Notes: a model not told the origin generated them from the letters alone. Numbered from the stretch's first letter, positions 1 through 8,732 are shown. The stretch: 55,522 bases of DNA from Oscillospiraceae bacterium (GCA_009787625.1 WQSX01000013.1:1-55522), one strand, 5' to 3'. A program made the numbers and translations.

Positions 1-354
1 AGGCTTGAAGTGTTTGTTATCACCGAGAGCGGCGATATAAGTCATACATGGCAGCAAAAGCCAAATGGCAAATGGTTCGGATGGGAGTCACGCAACTTTG
101 CCGAAAATGCAAAATCCATAGCCGTCGGCAAAAACAAAGACGGTAGGCTGGAGCTGTTTGCCGTGGATAAAAACGGTGCTTTATGGCACTGCCGGCAGGA
201 GAAGCCAAACTTCAACCCGTGGAGTAAATGGGTTTCGCTGGGTGGTGCAGACTTGCGGGATATTGCAGTCAGGAACAATGAAGACGGCAGACTTGAAGTG
301 TTCGCACTAAACGGAAAAGGTGAACTGTCCTGCATTTGGCAATTGCCGTACTAA
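1..354 (+). CDS. C-terminal end of a tectonin/PLL-like beta-propeller protein (5' truncated by window)
   Basis: The frame is open from base 1 and ends at TAA 352-354, so only the last ~117 residues are visible. They contain an imperfect repeat of about 45 residues: GRLEVFVI, then DGRLELFAVDKNGALWH, then DGRLEVFALNGKGELSC, each followed by a W-rich segment (WQQKPNGKWFGW, CRQEKPNFNPWSKW). This is the blade pattern of DUF346/PLL-like or tectonin propellers, which often bind carbohydrate or sit in secreted or surface proteins. The function of the whole protein cannot be told because its N-terminus lies outside the window. A strong hairpin terminator follows directly. The repeat family call is fairly secure; the biological role is not. 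Confidence 0.75.
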   Translation, partial: RLEVFVITESGDISHTWQQKPNGKWFGWESRNFAENAKSIAVGKNKDGRLELFAVDKNGALWHCRQEKPNFNPWSKWVSLGGADLRDIAVRNNEDGRLEVFALNGKGELSCIWQLPY

Positions 355-360
355 AAAACT

Positions 361-395
361 TATGGGGTAAGAAATGAACAATTTCCTACCCCATA
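361..395 (+). terminator. Hairpin terminator after the propeller gene
   Basis: TATGGGGTAAGAAAT (361-375) pairs with ATTTCCTACCCCATA (381-395), one mismatch, 5-base loop, followed by GCTTTTAG. It begins 6 bases after the stop codon. The arms are symmetrical enough to work in both directions, which would also end transcripts of the minus-strand ORF ending at 410. Confidence 0.7.
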
Positions 396-409
396 GCTTT
401 TAGCGTATT

Positions 410-625
410 TTAGTCGCATTGGGAACCGTCGTCACTGTCGCAATCATTTGGGTGTTCGCTGCCAATTACCATGCACATTACATGAACTCCTGAAGGGTAT
501 ATGACTTCGCTCAGGCGCATACTGCGTATGTCATTGTAGTTTGTGCAGAGCGGAAGCTCATTTTCTCTGCTAAGATAGTCCGTCATCGCAAGCATATATA
601 AGGCTTCAGGATACCTGAATACCAC
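410..625 (-). CDS. Unrecognised small ORF, possibly a gene remnant
   Basis: A 71-codon minus-strand frame starting at GTG 625 and open a little further upstream, to a stop near 655. The composition looks protein-like (FRYPEALYMLAMTDYLSREN, then LCTNYNDIRSMRLSEVIYPS, ending in an acidic DCDSDD tail). No ATG and no convincing ribosome binding site is seen upstream, so this may be the 3' piece of a decayed gene. I do not recognise the family. It lies between the propeller terminator and the promoter of the metal exporter gene. The bases from 626 to about 760 show nothing else I can support. Confidence 0.35.
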   Translation of the reverse strand: MVFRYPEALYMLAMTDYLSRENELPLCTNYNDIRSMRLSEVIYPSGVHVMCMVIGSEHPNDCDSDDGSQCD

Positions 626-763
626 GCTGAAAAAGCACCGTTGTGAGATTTTGGCTTATTATGCTTGACCTGTCACTTTGCTCACTTCCGATTGCTTGAC
701 GTACAAACTCCATAACTCTCAACTCCTATTTCTCCATCCTCTCCAAACTCTCCATTTTCGCCA

Positions 764-792
764 TTGCTTGAAGGAGAGCTTGGTGTTATAAT
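764..792 (+). promoter_or_regulatory. Sigma-A-type promoter for the CDF exporter gene
   Basis: TTGCTT (764-769), 17-base spacer, TATAAT (787-792). The -10 is a perfect consensus; the -35 is weak. It lies about 65 bases before the likely start codon. Confidence 0.5.
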
Positions 793-855
793 GATAAAGG
801 ATAAATTTTCGATATAAGAAACGCATTTATGCGTTCCGAGAGGGCAGATATCTCC

Positions 856-1800
856 ATGAAAACCTCTATAGACAAAAAAACAAAATACATAAAACTTGCG
901 GCGATGATTGCGCTTTTGGGCAATGTTATTTTAGCATCTATGAAAATTGCCGCGGGGATTTTTTCTCAGAGTAATGCTCTTGTCGGGGCGGGTATTGATT
1001 CATCAACAGATGTTCTTATCAGCATTATTACACTTGTTGTAGTTAAAATCCTGTCGAAACCCGCAGATGCAAATCACCCGTGGGGGCACAGAAAGGCGGA
1101 AACCATTGCAACAGCTTTTCTGTCGTTCATAATTTTCTTTGCAGGCGCACAGCTTATCATCAACTCACTCACAGACCTCATAGCCGGCATAGACACTCCG
1201 CTCCCGCCACCTATTGCTATTATCGTGCTTATAATTTCTGTAGCAGGAAAAATATTGCTCGCAGTCAGCCAGTATATATTGGGGAAGCGGGCAGATTCGG
1301 CTATGATAAAAGCCAATGCGAAAAATATGGCGAGTGATGTGCTTATTTCCCTCGGTGTTCTTGTTGGTTTTGCCATTGCACACTTGACAGGTTCAGGTTT
1401 AGCCGATTCAATAATGGCAATTTTAATCGGATTTTGGATAATAAGAACAGCCATCAGCATTTTTGCAGATGCAAACCTTGAACTTATGGACGGAAACAGT
1501 GACATGGAGTCATACCGCATTATTGTCGATTCAGTGAATGCAGTTGAGGGTGCCTCAACGCCGCATAGGGCGAGAATGAGACGAATTGGTGGGTTTTGGG
1601 ATATCAGTTTTGATATAAACGTAGACCCAAACTGCTCAGTCGCAGAGGCGCACGTAATTGTCTCAAATGTAGAAAAAGAGATAAAAAAGCGTCTGGAAAA
1701 TGTCATGGATATAATGATTCATGTTGAGCCGCACGGAGATAAAAGCGCAGAGGGCTTTGGTCTCTCTGAAAAGGAAATAAAAAACGGCAAGGCTGAGTGA
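856..1800 (+). CDS. Cation diffusion facilitator (CDF) family divalent metal exporter
   Basis: A membrane exporter of divalent metal ions (Zn2+, Fe2+ or Mn2+) driven by proton exchange. The N-terminal part has the CDF transmembrane bundle (LAAMIALLGNVILASMKIAAG, then SNALVGAGIDSSTDVLISII) with the HPWGHRKAETIA motif between TM2 and TM3. Further helices are seen around AIIVLIISVAGKILLAVSQY and MASDVLISLGVLVGFAIAHL, followed by LADSIMAILIGFWI and a C-terminal cytoplasmic ferredoxin-like domain. About 314 residues, normal for the family. An in-frame ATG at 829 exists, but the ATG at 856 has GAGAGGG about 11 bases upstream and the protein then starts MKTSIDKKTKY, so I prefer 856. The CDF metal signature aspartates lie in VGAGIDSSTD and NMASDVL. 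Metal specificity cannot be fixed from sequence alone. Confidence 0.9.
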   Translation: MKTSIDKKTKYIKLAAMIALLGNVILASMKIAAGIFSQSNALVGAGIDSSTDVLISIITLVVVKILSKPADANHPWGHRKAETIATAFLSFIIFFAGAQLIINSLTDLIAGIDTPLPPPIAIIVLIISVAGKILLAVSQYILGKRADSAMIKANAKNMASDVLISLGVLVGFAIAHLTGSGLADSIMAILIGFWIIRTAISIFADANLELMDGNSDMESYRIIVDSVNAVEGASTPHRARMRRIGGFWDISFDINVDPNCSVAEAHVIVSNVEKEIKKRLENVMDIMIHVEPHGDKSAEGFGLSEKEIKNGKAE

Positions 1801-1816
1801 TGATTCGTAGTTACAC

Positions 1817-2167
1817 TCAGCTACGCAGAATCTTTTCCATTGCCTTTCCCTTGGCGACCTCGTCAACCAGCTTATCTAGCCAGCGGGCTTTTTGCACGAG
1901 TGGGTCGTCTATATCTTCTACCCGAATACCGCAAATTACCCCTTTTATAAGTGATGCATTGGGGTTTATTTGTGGAGCTTCGTCGAAAAAAGTTTGGAAG
2001 TTGACAGCATTTTCAATTTGCGAGCGAAGCCCGGCTTCGTCGTATCCTGTCAGCCAAGTTATCACGTTATCAAGCTCTGCCTTTGTGCGCCCCTTGCGCT
2101 CTACTTTGTTAATATAATGCGGGTAAACATCTGCGAAAATCATTTTGTAAATGCGTTCGTTGCTCAT
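1817..2167 (-). CDS. DUF2200 family protein
   Basis: A 116-residue soluble protein starting [18 protein letters not shown], with the characteristic [20 protein letters not shown] segment and the conserved end [20 protein letters not shown]. This matches the DUF2200 family, which is widespread, about this length, and has no known function. GGGGGAGA precedes the ATG at good spacing. It is convergent with the CDF gene, with only 16 bases between the two stop codons. Nothing in the context suggests a role. Confidence 0.85.
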   Translation of the reverse strand: MSNERIYKMIFADVYPHYINKVERKGRTKAELDNVITWLTGYDEAGLRSQIENAVNFQTFFDEAPQINPNASLIKGVICGIRVEDIDDPLVQKARWLDKLVDEVAKGKAMEKILRS

Positions 2168-2266
2168 ATTATCGTCTCCCCCTCTGATTAATTTTCTGTC
2201 TAAACTGTAATTTTAAGTATACTACAAAATCTTTTACATTTAAATATATCTTTTAGGATTTTATCA

Positions 2267-2295
2267 TTGACCATTTCTCCTGTAGCATATATACT
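2267..2295 (+). promoter_or_regulatory. Sigma-A promoter for iorAB
   Basis: TTGACC (2267-2272), 17-base spacer, TATACT (2290-2295). This close consensus match lies about 50 bases before the iorA start codon and is the only strong candidate in the 181-base gap after the divergent DUF2200 gene. Confidence 0.7.
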
Positions 2296-2348
2296 GTACT
2301 GGCTTCTGCTTCTAAATGTAAAAAAAATCTACATGGAGGGTCACTATT

Positions 2349-4070
2349 TTGAAAGAATTGTTGTTAGGCAACTCCGCTGTCGCTCGTGGGGTTTGGGAAG
2401 CGGGCGGATGTCTTGCGTCCAGTTACCCCGGAACACCCAGCACCGAAATCACTGCAGCTATCGCAAAGTATGATGAGATATACACGGAGTGGGCGCCGAA
2501 TGAGAAGGTCGGCATGGAAGTGGCCTGGGGAGGCTGTCTCGCAGGAAAGAGAAGCTTCACAGGCATGAAACATGTCGGGCTGAATGTTGCGGCAGACACG
2601 CTGTTCACCATATCATACACAGGCGTAAACGCAGGACTTGTAATAGCAGTCGCAGATGAGCCGGGAATGCACTCTTCGCAAAATGAGCAGGATTCACGCC
2701 ACTATGCCAGAGCGGCAAAAGTGCCGATGCTTGAGCCTGCGGACTCAGCAGAATGTTTGGAATTTACAAAACTTGCTTATAAGCTTTCAGAAGAATACGA
2801 CACTCCGGTTATTGTTCGCTTATGCACACGTATCAGCCACTCACAGAGTGTGGTTGAGTTATCTGACCGCGTTGAGCAACCTGTTAAGGAATATGTCAAA
2901 GACCCTAAAAAATATGTTATGATGCCAACAAACGCCAGACCGCGCCATCCGATAGTGGAAGCGAGAACACTAAAGCTCAAAGAGTTTTCTGAAAAAACAG
3001 AGCTAAACCGCATAGAGATGGGCGGCACTGATATCGGAATAATCACATCAGGCACAGCATACCAATATGTAAAAGAAGTTTTCGGCGAAAACGCGAGCGT
3101 GTTAAAGCTTGGATTTGTACACCCGCTGCCCGAAAACCTCATTCTTGAATTTGCCAAAAAGGTAAAAAAACTTATAGTGGTTGAAGAGTTGGACCCATTC
3201 ATTGAGGAACATTGTAAAATTCTTGGGCTTCAGGTTACAGGCAAGGATGTATTCTCAATAATAGGCGAATTTTCGCCGAATTTAGTTGCAGAAAAACTGG
3301 GAGTTCCGTATAACAAGGGCAAAACGATTGAAGATGAAATACCAAACCGCCCGCCTGTAATGTGCGCAGGATGTTCACATAGAGGTCTGTTCTATGTACT
3401 CAGCAAGTTAAAAGCAATGGTACACGGCGACATCGGCTGTTACACACTCGGAGCGGCACCACCGCTCAACTCAATGGACACATGCGTCTGTATGGGTGCG
3501 GCAATATCAGGTCTGCACGGGTTTGTCCGAGCAGGTGGGAAAAACGCCGTCTGCGTTATAGGTGATTCGACCTTTGCTCACATGGGAATAAACGGTCTCA
3601 TAGATATCGGCTACAACCAATCTGACTCAACAGTTATCATAGCCGACAACTCAACAACAGGCATGACAGGTCATCAAGAAAATCCGACAACGGGGCACAA
3701 CATTAGAGGTGAAAAGGTCGGAAAAATGGATCTTGAAATGATGTGCAAAGCTTGCGGTATCGAAAGAGTTAAGATAATCGACCCAAATGACCTTGTAGAG
3801 AGCGAAAGAGTAATTAAAGAGGAGATGAACACTCCGGGAGCCTCTGTTATTATTGCGAGAAGGCCGTGTATGCTCTTAAAATCATCAATACCTGCACCGG
3901 CACTTAAAGTAATCGACGACAAGTGTACCGGTTGCACAATGTGCATGAAAATCGGCTGTCCGGCAATAAGCATGAGAGACAAGAAAGCATCTATAAACCA
4001 CACGCTCTGCGTAGGCTGCAGAGTGTGTACGCAACTTTGCAAATTCGATGCTTTTTCTGCAAGCGAATAG
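2349..4070 (+). CDS. iorA: Indolepyruvate ferredoxin oxidoreductase, alpha subunit
   Basis: Catalytic subunit of the thiamine-diphosphate enzyme that oxidatively decarboxylates aryl pyruvates (from Trp, Phe, Tyr) to acyl-CoA with reduction of ferredoxin. The start is TTG 2349, chosen because GGAGGG lies 8 bases upstream. The N-terminal pyruvate-binding domain begins KELLLGNSAVARGVWEAGG with SSYPGTPSTEI. The TPP-binding region is CAGCSHRGLFYVLSKLK with HGDIGCYTLGAAPPLNSMDT and IGDSTFAHMGINGLIDI. The C-terminus carries two [4Fe-4S] motifs, CTGCTMCMKIGCP and CVGCRVCTQLCKF. At 573 residues it is somewhat shorter than the ~600-640 often seen but complete in domains. It sits 15 bases upstream of iorB with its own promoter. 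The identification is firm; substrate range is from family knowledge. Confidence 0.95.
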   Translation: MKELLLGNSAVARGVWEAGGCLASSYPGTPSTEITAAIAKYDEIYTEWAPNEKVGMEVAWGGCLAGKRSFTGMKHVGLNVAADTLFTISYTGVNAGLVIAVADEPGMHSSQNEQDSRHYARAAKVPMLEPADSAECLEFTKLAYKLSEEYDTPVIVRLCTRISHSQSVVELSDRVEQPVKEYVKDPKKYVMMPTNARPRHPIVEARTLKLKEFSEKTELNRIEMGGTDIGIITSGTAYQYVKEVFGENASVLKLGFVHPLPENLILEFAKKVKKLIVVEELDPFIEEHCKILGLQVTGKDVFSIIGEFSPNLVAEKLGVPYNKGKTIEDEIPNRPPVMCAGCSHRGLFYVLSKLKAMVHGDIGCYTLGAAPPLNSMDTCVCMGAAISGLHGFVRAGGKNAVCVIGDSTFAHMGINGLIDIGYNQSDSTVIIADNSTTGMTGHQENPTTGHNIRGEKVGKMDLEMMCKACGIERVKIIDPNDLVESERVIKEEMNTPGASVIIARRPCMLLKSSIPAPALKVIDDKCTGCTMCMKIGCPAISMRDKKASINHTLCVGCRVCTQLCKFDAFSASE

Positions 4071-4085
4071 GGAGGTAGAAAGATT

Positions 4086-4658
4086 ATGGAAACTCGTAAT
4101 ATTGTTATAGTAGGAGTCGGAGGTCAAGGAAGTTTGCTCGCTTGTAATCTTATGGGACGTGCGCTTATGCTTGAAGGTTATGATGCTAAAGTATCTGAAG
4201 TTCACGGTATGAGTCAGCGCGGCGGTTCTGTTGTAACTTATGTGCGCTACGGCGATAAAGTTTATTCACCGATTGTAGACGACGGACAGGCGGAGCTTTT
4301 AGTTTCGTTTGAATTACTCGAAGCCGCAAGATGGTTTAACGTACTCGCACCCGGTGGCACTGTTGTAACAAATACACAGCAGATAAATCCGATCCCTGTT
4401 ATAATGGGTGCGGCAAAATATCCTGAAAATCTCATCGGCAAATTTGAAGGCAACGGTGCAAAGGTCGACGCGATAGACGCGCTTGCACTGGCTGAGCAGG
4501 CAGGTTCTTCAAAGACGGTAAATATCGTCATGATGGGCAGACTTTCAAAATATTTTCCATTTGCTAAAGAGACGTGGCTAACAGCACTGGAGCAGACAGT
4601 CCCGCCCAAGTTTTTAGAAATGAACAAAAAGGCATTCGAACTCGGCGTTTCGGCTTAG
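4086..4658 (+). CDS. iorB: Indolepyruvate ferredoxin oxidoreductase, beta subunit
   Basis: The gamma-type (2-oxoacid:acceptor oxidoreductase) partner of IorA, 190 residues. It starts METRNIVIVGVGGQGSLLACN, a GVGGQG glycine motif typical of this subunit, followed by the family hallmark EVHGMSQRGGSVVTYVRYG. GGGAGGTAGAAAGATT precedes the ATG, 15 bases after iorA, so the two are co-transcribed. The heterotetramer is cytosolic and passes electrons to ferredoxin. A hairpin element of the repeat family described below lies 25 bases downstream of the stop codon. Confidence 0.95.
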   Translation: METRNIVIVGVGGQGSLLACNLMGRALMLEGYDAKVSEVHGMSQRGGSVVTYVRYGDKVYSPIVDDGQAELLVSFELLEAARWFNVLAPGGTVVTNTQQINPIPVIMGAAKYPENLIGKFEGNGAKVDAIDALALAEQAGSSKTVNIVMMGRLSKYFPFAKETWLTALEQTVPPKFLEMNKKAFELGVSA

Positions 4659-4682
4659 TTGTTCACACTGTAGCTGAGCCTC

Positions 4683-4725
4683 GCAGATGATAGGCAACTT
4701 GTTCCGCAAACTGCCTATCACCTGC
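4683..4725 (+). repeat. Intergenic hairpin element, copy 1 (internally deleted)
   Basis: GCAGATGATAGGCA (4683-4696) pairs with TGCCTATCACCTGC (4712-4725). The middle reads ACTTGTTCCGCAAAC, which matches the outer and middle stem of copies 4 and 5 (GGCAATTTGTTCCG and CAAACTGCC) but lacks the whole inner hairpin with the conserved core. It follows the iorB stop by 25 bases and could serve as a terminator-like structure, though it has no clear U tract. Confidence 0.6.
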
Positions 4726-4799
4726 TACCTTTGTTCGATAGGCTACATCCGGAGACATAAATACTATAACGATCACAGAAAAAAGGATAAAATAAGCAG

Positions 4800-5474
4800 A
4801 TGACAAACTCAAAAGCATTTACACGCAAACTTTCAATTCTGGCACTACTCAGCGCTATAGCATTTATCTTAGCATCACTTATCAGAATCCCACTTGTTCC
4901 TGCGGTTGGATTTTTGGGATATGAGCCCAAAGACGTAGTTTTGGTTATTGCCGGATTCATTTTCGGTCCATTGGCTTCACTGAGCATGATAACCGTAATC
5001 GCCTTGCTTGAAGGTTTCACTACGAGCGCACTGGGTCCGATTGGTATACCAATGAATTTTATCGCATCCGTCTCATTTTGTTGCACGGCGGCGGCGATAT
5101 ACAAAAAATGGCGAACATTGGCGGGTGCCGCTGTTGGGCTTGCTGTGGGGGTGGTTGTCACCACGGTCGCTATGTTACTTTGGAATTATGCGCTCACTCC
5201 AGTACTGATGGGTTTCCCACGAGAACAGGTGGAAGCAATGCTGATTCCCGGATTTTTGCCGTTTAACCTGATAAAAGGCACACTAAATGCGGCACTTGTA
5301 ATGTTGCTGTATAAGCCCATAAGAAAGGCACTTGACAAAGCGCGTCTGCTACCAATTTCAGAAGATGCGGGAGAAAGTAACACGGGAAAAATAAGTCTCG
5401 GTACGCTTTTTGTGTCTGCTCTGATAATACTCACATTGGTTCTTGTTGTTTTATCCTGGCAGGGCATCATCTAA
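4800..5474 (+). CDS. ECF transporter S component (substrate-binding membrane subunit)
   Basis: An integral membrane protein of 224 residues with about six hydrophobic segments. The N-terminal KLSILALLSAIAFILAS, then GYEPKDVVLVIAGFIFGPLA and GFLPFNLIKGTLNAALVMLL, match the S components of energy-coupling factor vitamin transporters, nearest in pattern to the RibU (riboflavin) group. The C-terminal segment SLGTLFVSALIILTLVLVVL is an extra hydrophobic helix. AAAAGGA lies 12 bases before the ATG. No FMN riboswitch is visible upstream, so riboflavin specificity is only a guess. No EcfA or EcfT is adjacent, so it would share a module encoded elsewhere, possibly the one at 21.4-23.9 kb. It may be co-transcribed with the Ca2+ ATPase 21 bases downstream. 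Confidence 0.8.
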   Translation: MTNSKAFTRKLSILALLSAIAFILASLIRIPLVPAVGFLGYEPKDVVLVIAGFIFGPLASLSMITVIALLEGFTTSALGPIGIPMNFIASVSFCCTAAAIYKKWRTLAGAAVGLAVGVVVTTVAMLLWNYALTPVLMGFPREQVEAMLIPGFLPFNLIKGTLNAALVMLLYKPIRKALDKARLLPISEDAGESNTGKISLGTLFVSALIILTLVLVVLSWQGII

Positions 5475-5495
5475 CATAAAAGGAATGGTCAGTGA

Positions 5496-8135
5496 ATGGA
5501 AATCTATCAAAAGAATACTGAAAGTGTTTTTTCGGAGTTTGCTACATCGCCGGACGGATTATCTAGTCAGGAAGTGGCCAAACGCATAGAAAAGCACGGT
5601 TACAACGAATTGCGCCAAGCGGAGCGGACGCCGCTTTGGAAACTCTTTGTTGAGGCGTGGAAAGACCCGATGATGATTATTCTGGCGCTTGTTGTGGTTG
5701 TAAAACTGTTTATCGGAGAGTTTATAGAATCGCTTGTAATTATTGCAGTGCTAGTGACAAATTCCCTTATTTCTGTCATTCAGACAAGAAAAGCGGAAGG
5801 CTCACTTGAGGCACTGCGGCAGATTAGCGCACCTGTTGCCAAGGTAAAACGAGATGGCAAAGTGCTCGAAGTTCCTGCAAGGGAGCTGGTTCCCGGCGAT
5901 ATAGTTACGCTTGAGGCGGGAGACTTTGTTCCCGCAGACGGAAGAATTGTTGAGTGTAACAGCCTTAAAATTGACGAAGGGCTTCTCACGGGTGAATCTG
6001 TTCCTGTTGAGAAGTTAAAAGACACCCTCGAAGGCTCTCTTGCTCTGGGCGACAGAAGAAACATGGTCTACAGCGGGGCTGTTGCCGTTCACGGTAGGGG
6101 AGATTATATAGTTACAGGAACAGCCAAAGAGGCTGAAATAGGCAAAATAGCCACGTTGATTGAAACAGCAGACGACAGGCAGACTCCACTACAGAGAAAG
6201 CTTGAGCATTTCAGCAAAAAGCTCGGTCTTGTAATCATGGCAATCTGCGCCCTTATATTCGCCACGCAACTTATTCGTGCATTTACAGATGCAGGTGGCG
6301 GCGCAATAGAATGGGGCCCAGTTATTCTCAGTGCGTTTATGTTTGCAGTGGCGGTAGCTGTGGCGGCAATCCCTGAAGCACTCAGCTCCGTTGTCACAAT
6401 AGTCCTTGCCGTAGGTACAAAAACTATGGCGAAGAGAAACGCCATTATACGCAAACTTCCCGCTGTTGAGGCTCTTGGAAGTACAAGCGTCATTTGCACG
6501 GACAAGACAGGTACTCTCACACAGAACAAAATGACAGTAATGGAGCACTTTTTACCAAACGATGGCAAACTTGAAGATTCCTTGCTTTTAAAATCAATGG
6601 CTCTGTGTAACGATGCGAGATTAAACGAAGATGGCAGTCAAATAGGCGATCCGACAGAGACGGCACTTCTCGTCTACTGCGACAAAGTAGGTACTCCTCA
6701 CCAGTCGCTCAGAGCGGAACTTGCAAGAATCGCAGAACTACCGTTTGACTCAGAGCGTAAGCTTATGAGTACGTTAAATAATGTTACGGTTCCGGACGAG
6801 CCAGGTAAAAAGTACATGTTCACAAAAGGCGCACCCGATGTAATGTTCTCACGTTGCAGCTTTGTTATGGTAGATGGCAAAGAAGTTCCTTTGACAGCTG
6901 AACTTTTAAAATCATTTGAAGATGCAAACGATGCATTTGGCGGAAAGGCTCTCAGAGTGTTGGCGTATGGGGTCAAAAAAATGAGTGGAGAAACAATATC
7001 GCTTGATGATGAAAACGAACTGATACTCGTCGGTCTCACAGCTATGATAGACCCGCCGCGTGAGGAAGTCTATGCATCAATTGCACAGGCGAAAAGCGCT
7101 CATATAAGAACAGTCATGATAACAGGCGACCACAAAAACACAGCAACAGCCATAGCCAGGGACATAGGTATACTGCAAGAGGGCGACATAGCAGTCACAG
7201 GTATGGAACTTGATGCCATGACCGAAGATGAGCTAAGTGAGAAGTTGCCGCATATATCTGTATATGCGAGGGTTTCGCCTGAAAACAAGATAACAATTGT
7301 CAAGGCATGGCAAAAGCGAGGTCAAATCACCGCTATGACGGGGGACGGAGTCAATGATGCACCGTCATTAAAGCAAGCAGATATAGGTGTTGCAATGGGT
7401 AGTGGCACTGAGGTTTCAAAAGATGCTTCGGCAATGATTTTAACAGACGACAACTTTGTCACCATTGTAAGTGCAGTTTCCGTAGGGCGCACGATTTTCG
7501 ACAACATCAAAAAGGTTGTGGGCTACTTATTCTCAGGCAATTTGGCTGGTATAATTGCAATTTTATTCGCTTTTGCAGTGGGTTGGGATTCGCCACTCAC
7601 GGCACTGCAAATTCTCTTTATAAATCTTGTAAACGACTCAATTCCGGCTATTGCTCTTGGGCTTGAAAAAAGTGAGCCGTCAGTTATGGATCGCCCACCA
7701 CGAGATATGAACGAAGGTATATTCGGTGGTGGTCTCTTCGCAAGCGTGATGATTCGCGGAACTCTTATCGGCATCGCAACAATCCTTGCGCAGTTTATAG
7801 GGCTCCAACTGTTCCCCGCATTCCCGGCAGTTGGCGGGGCAATGGCTTTCACAACACTTATTTTAGCAAGAACACTGCAAACTTTCTCATCACGCTCAAA
7901 CAGTGAAACGCTTGTGAAGCTAGGTTTATTCAGCAATAAATACGTTCTGTTGGCTGTGGGCGTTTGCTTGGCGCTATACGTTCTCACCATTTTGCCCGGT
8001 GTACGCGAAGTGTTTTCAATTTCTGATTACTTCGGATTAAATGCATGGGGCATTGCGGCAGGGCTTGCTCTCGGTACGATTTTAATAATGGAAATAGTAA
8101 AATGGGTGCGGCATCGGGGGAGCAATAAGACATGA
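5496..8135 (+). CDS. P2-type cation-transporting ATPase (Ca2+-ATPase-like)
   Basis: A membrane pump of 879 residues that uses ATP to export cations, most likely Ca2+. Seen in order: N-terminal cation ATPase domain (residues ~1-70), two helices, actuator domain with LLTGESVPVEK (~165), the M4 motif VAAIPEALSSVVTIVLAVG, the phosphorylation site CTDKTGTLTQNKM (Asp near residue 335), the nucleotide-binding domain (FTKGAPDVM), MITGDHKNTA, and the hinge MTGDGVNDAPSLKQADIGVAMG (near 615), followed by six C-terminal helices including NLVNDSIPAIALGLE. Helix M4 has PEAL where SERCA has PEGL. Full length and intact. The ion call is from family knowledge. The stop codon overlaps the next ATG by four bases (ATGA). 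Confidence 0.93.
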   Translation: MEIYQKNTESVFSEFATSPDGLSSQEVAKRIEKHGYNELRQAERTPLWKLFVEAWKDPMMIILALVVVVKLFIGEFIESLVIIAVLVTNSLISVIQTRKAEGSLEALRQISAPVAKVKRDGKVLEVPARELVPGDIVTLEAGDFVPADGRIVECNSLKIDEGLLTGESVPVEKLKDTLEGSLALGDRRNMVYSGAVAVHGRGDYIVTGTAKEAEIGKIATLIETADDRQTPLQRKLEHFSKKLGLVIMAICALIFATQLIRAFTDAGGGAIEWGPVILSAFMFAVAVAVAAIPEALSSVVTIVLAVGTKTMAKRNAIIRKLPAVEALGSTSVICTDKTGTLTQNKMTVMEHFLPNDGKLEDSLLLKSMALCNDARLNEDGSQIGDPTETALLVYCDKVGTPHQSLRAELARIAELPFDSERKLMSTLNNVTVPDEPGKKYMFTKGAPDVMFSRCSFVMVDGKEVPLTAELLKSFEDANDAFGGKALRVLAYGVKKMSGETISLDDENELILVGLTAMIDPPREEVYASIAQAKSAHIRTVMITGDHKNTATAIARDIGILQEGDIAVTGMELDAMTEDELSEKLPHISVYARVSPENKITIVKAWQKRGQITAMTGDGVNDAPSLKQADIGVAMGSGTEVSKDASAMILTDDNFVTIVSAVSVGRTIFDNIKKVVGYLFSGNLAGIIAILFAFAVGWDSPLTALQILFINLVNDSIPAIALGLEKSEPSVMDRPPRDMNEGIFGGGLFASVMIRGTLIGIATILAQFIGLQLFPAFPAVGGAMAFTTLILARTLQTFSSRSNSETLVKLGLFSNKYVLLAVGVCLALYVLTILPGVREVFSISDYFGLNAWGIAAGLALGTILIMEIVKWVRHRGSNKT

Positions 8136-8614
8136 CAATCAGAAAAACAAAGCACAGCGATATTGAGAAAGTAATGCAGATATATGCATTTGCGCAGAAC
8201 TTCATGATTCAAACAGGAAATCCTGAACAGTGGTGGACAGTTCACCCGCCTGAAAAACTCATTAAGAGTGACATAGAGAGAGGGCTCAGTTACGTTTGTG
8301 TGAATGAGCAAGAGATTGTCGCTGTGTTTTACTTCAACATAGAAATTGACCCGACATATGGGAAAATAGACGGAAGCTGGCTTAACGACGATGAATACGG
8401 AATTGTCCACAGAATAGCAAGTAACCGCAGTGTCAAAGGTGCAGGTGAGCACTGCATGAACTGGTGCTTTAAGCAGTGCCGCAACCTCAGAATCGACACA
8501 CATGCCGACAATGTTCCAATGAAAAAACTTCTCGAAAAGCTCGGCTATACCTATTGCGGAATTATATGGATTGAAAACGGCGACGAGCGGTTGGCTTATC
8601 AGAAAGTGGAGTAA
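8132..8614 (+). CDS. GNAT family N-acetyltransferase
   Basis: 160 residues, start overlapping the ATPase stop (ATGA), so translationally coupled. The N-terminus MTIRKTKHSDIEKVMQIY is the usual GNAT beta1-alpha1 opening. The acetyl-CoA binding region is around VHRIASNRSVKGAGEHCMNW, followed by LRIDTHADNVPMKKLLEKLG and the C-terminal GYTYCGIIW strand. The acceptor substrate is unknown. Many Firmicute relatives of this length are unassigned. A full copy of the hairpin repeat starts 23 bases after the stop codon. Confidence 0.85.
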   Translation: MTIRKTKHSDIEKVMQIYAFAQNFMIQTGNPEQWWTVHPPEKLIKSDIERGLSYVCVNEQEIVAVFYFNIEIDPTYGKIDGSWLNDDEYGIVHRIASNRSVKGAGEHCMNWCFKQCRNLRIDTHADNVPMKKLLEKLGYTYCGIIWIENGDERLAYQKVE

Positions 8615-8637
8615 CAATAGTGCTGTTCGTAACTCCC

Positions 8638-8732
8638 GCAGATGCCGGGCAATTTGCTACGCTGCTTTACGAGCCATTGGGATCTACACAGCTGTTCTCG
8701 CAAAGCAGCGTAACAAACGGCCCAACACCTGC
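8638..8732 (+). repeat. Intergenic hairpin element, copy 2 (full length)
   Basis: Outer arms GCAGATGCCGGGC and GCCCAACACCTGC pair with a few mismatches. The inner arms GCTGCTTTACGAG and CTCGCAAAGCAGC pair, enclosing the conserved core at 8671-8699 (GAGCCATTGGGATCTACACA...). Flanks match other copies: AACTCCC on the left and CTGCTA on the right. It lies 23 bases after a GNAT gene. Confidence 0.75.

Noticed and set aside
1074-1706. Long open minus-strand frame inside the CDF exporter gene
   Set aside because: It is a shadow of a well-supported gene: the composition is Ser/Ile/Phe rich, no ribosome site is present, and the plus-strand protein has clear family motifs. Similar antisense frames inside the P-type ATPase (6104-6568, 7523-7990), selB (12757-13380) and rlmB (52282-52890) genes were dropped for the same reason.
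4659-4799. Possible FMN riboswitch upstream of the RibU-like S component
   Set aside because: None of the conserved FMN riboswitch segments is seen; the structure present belongs to the intergenic hairpin family.
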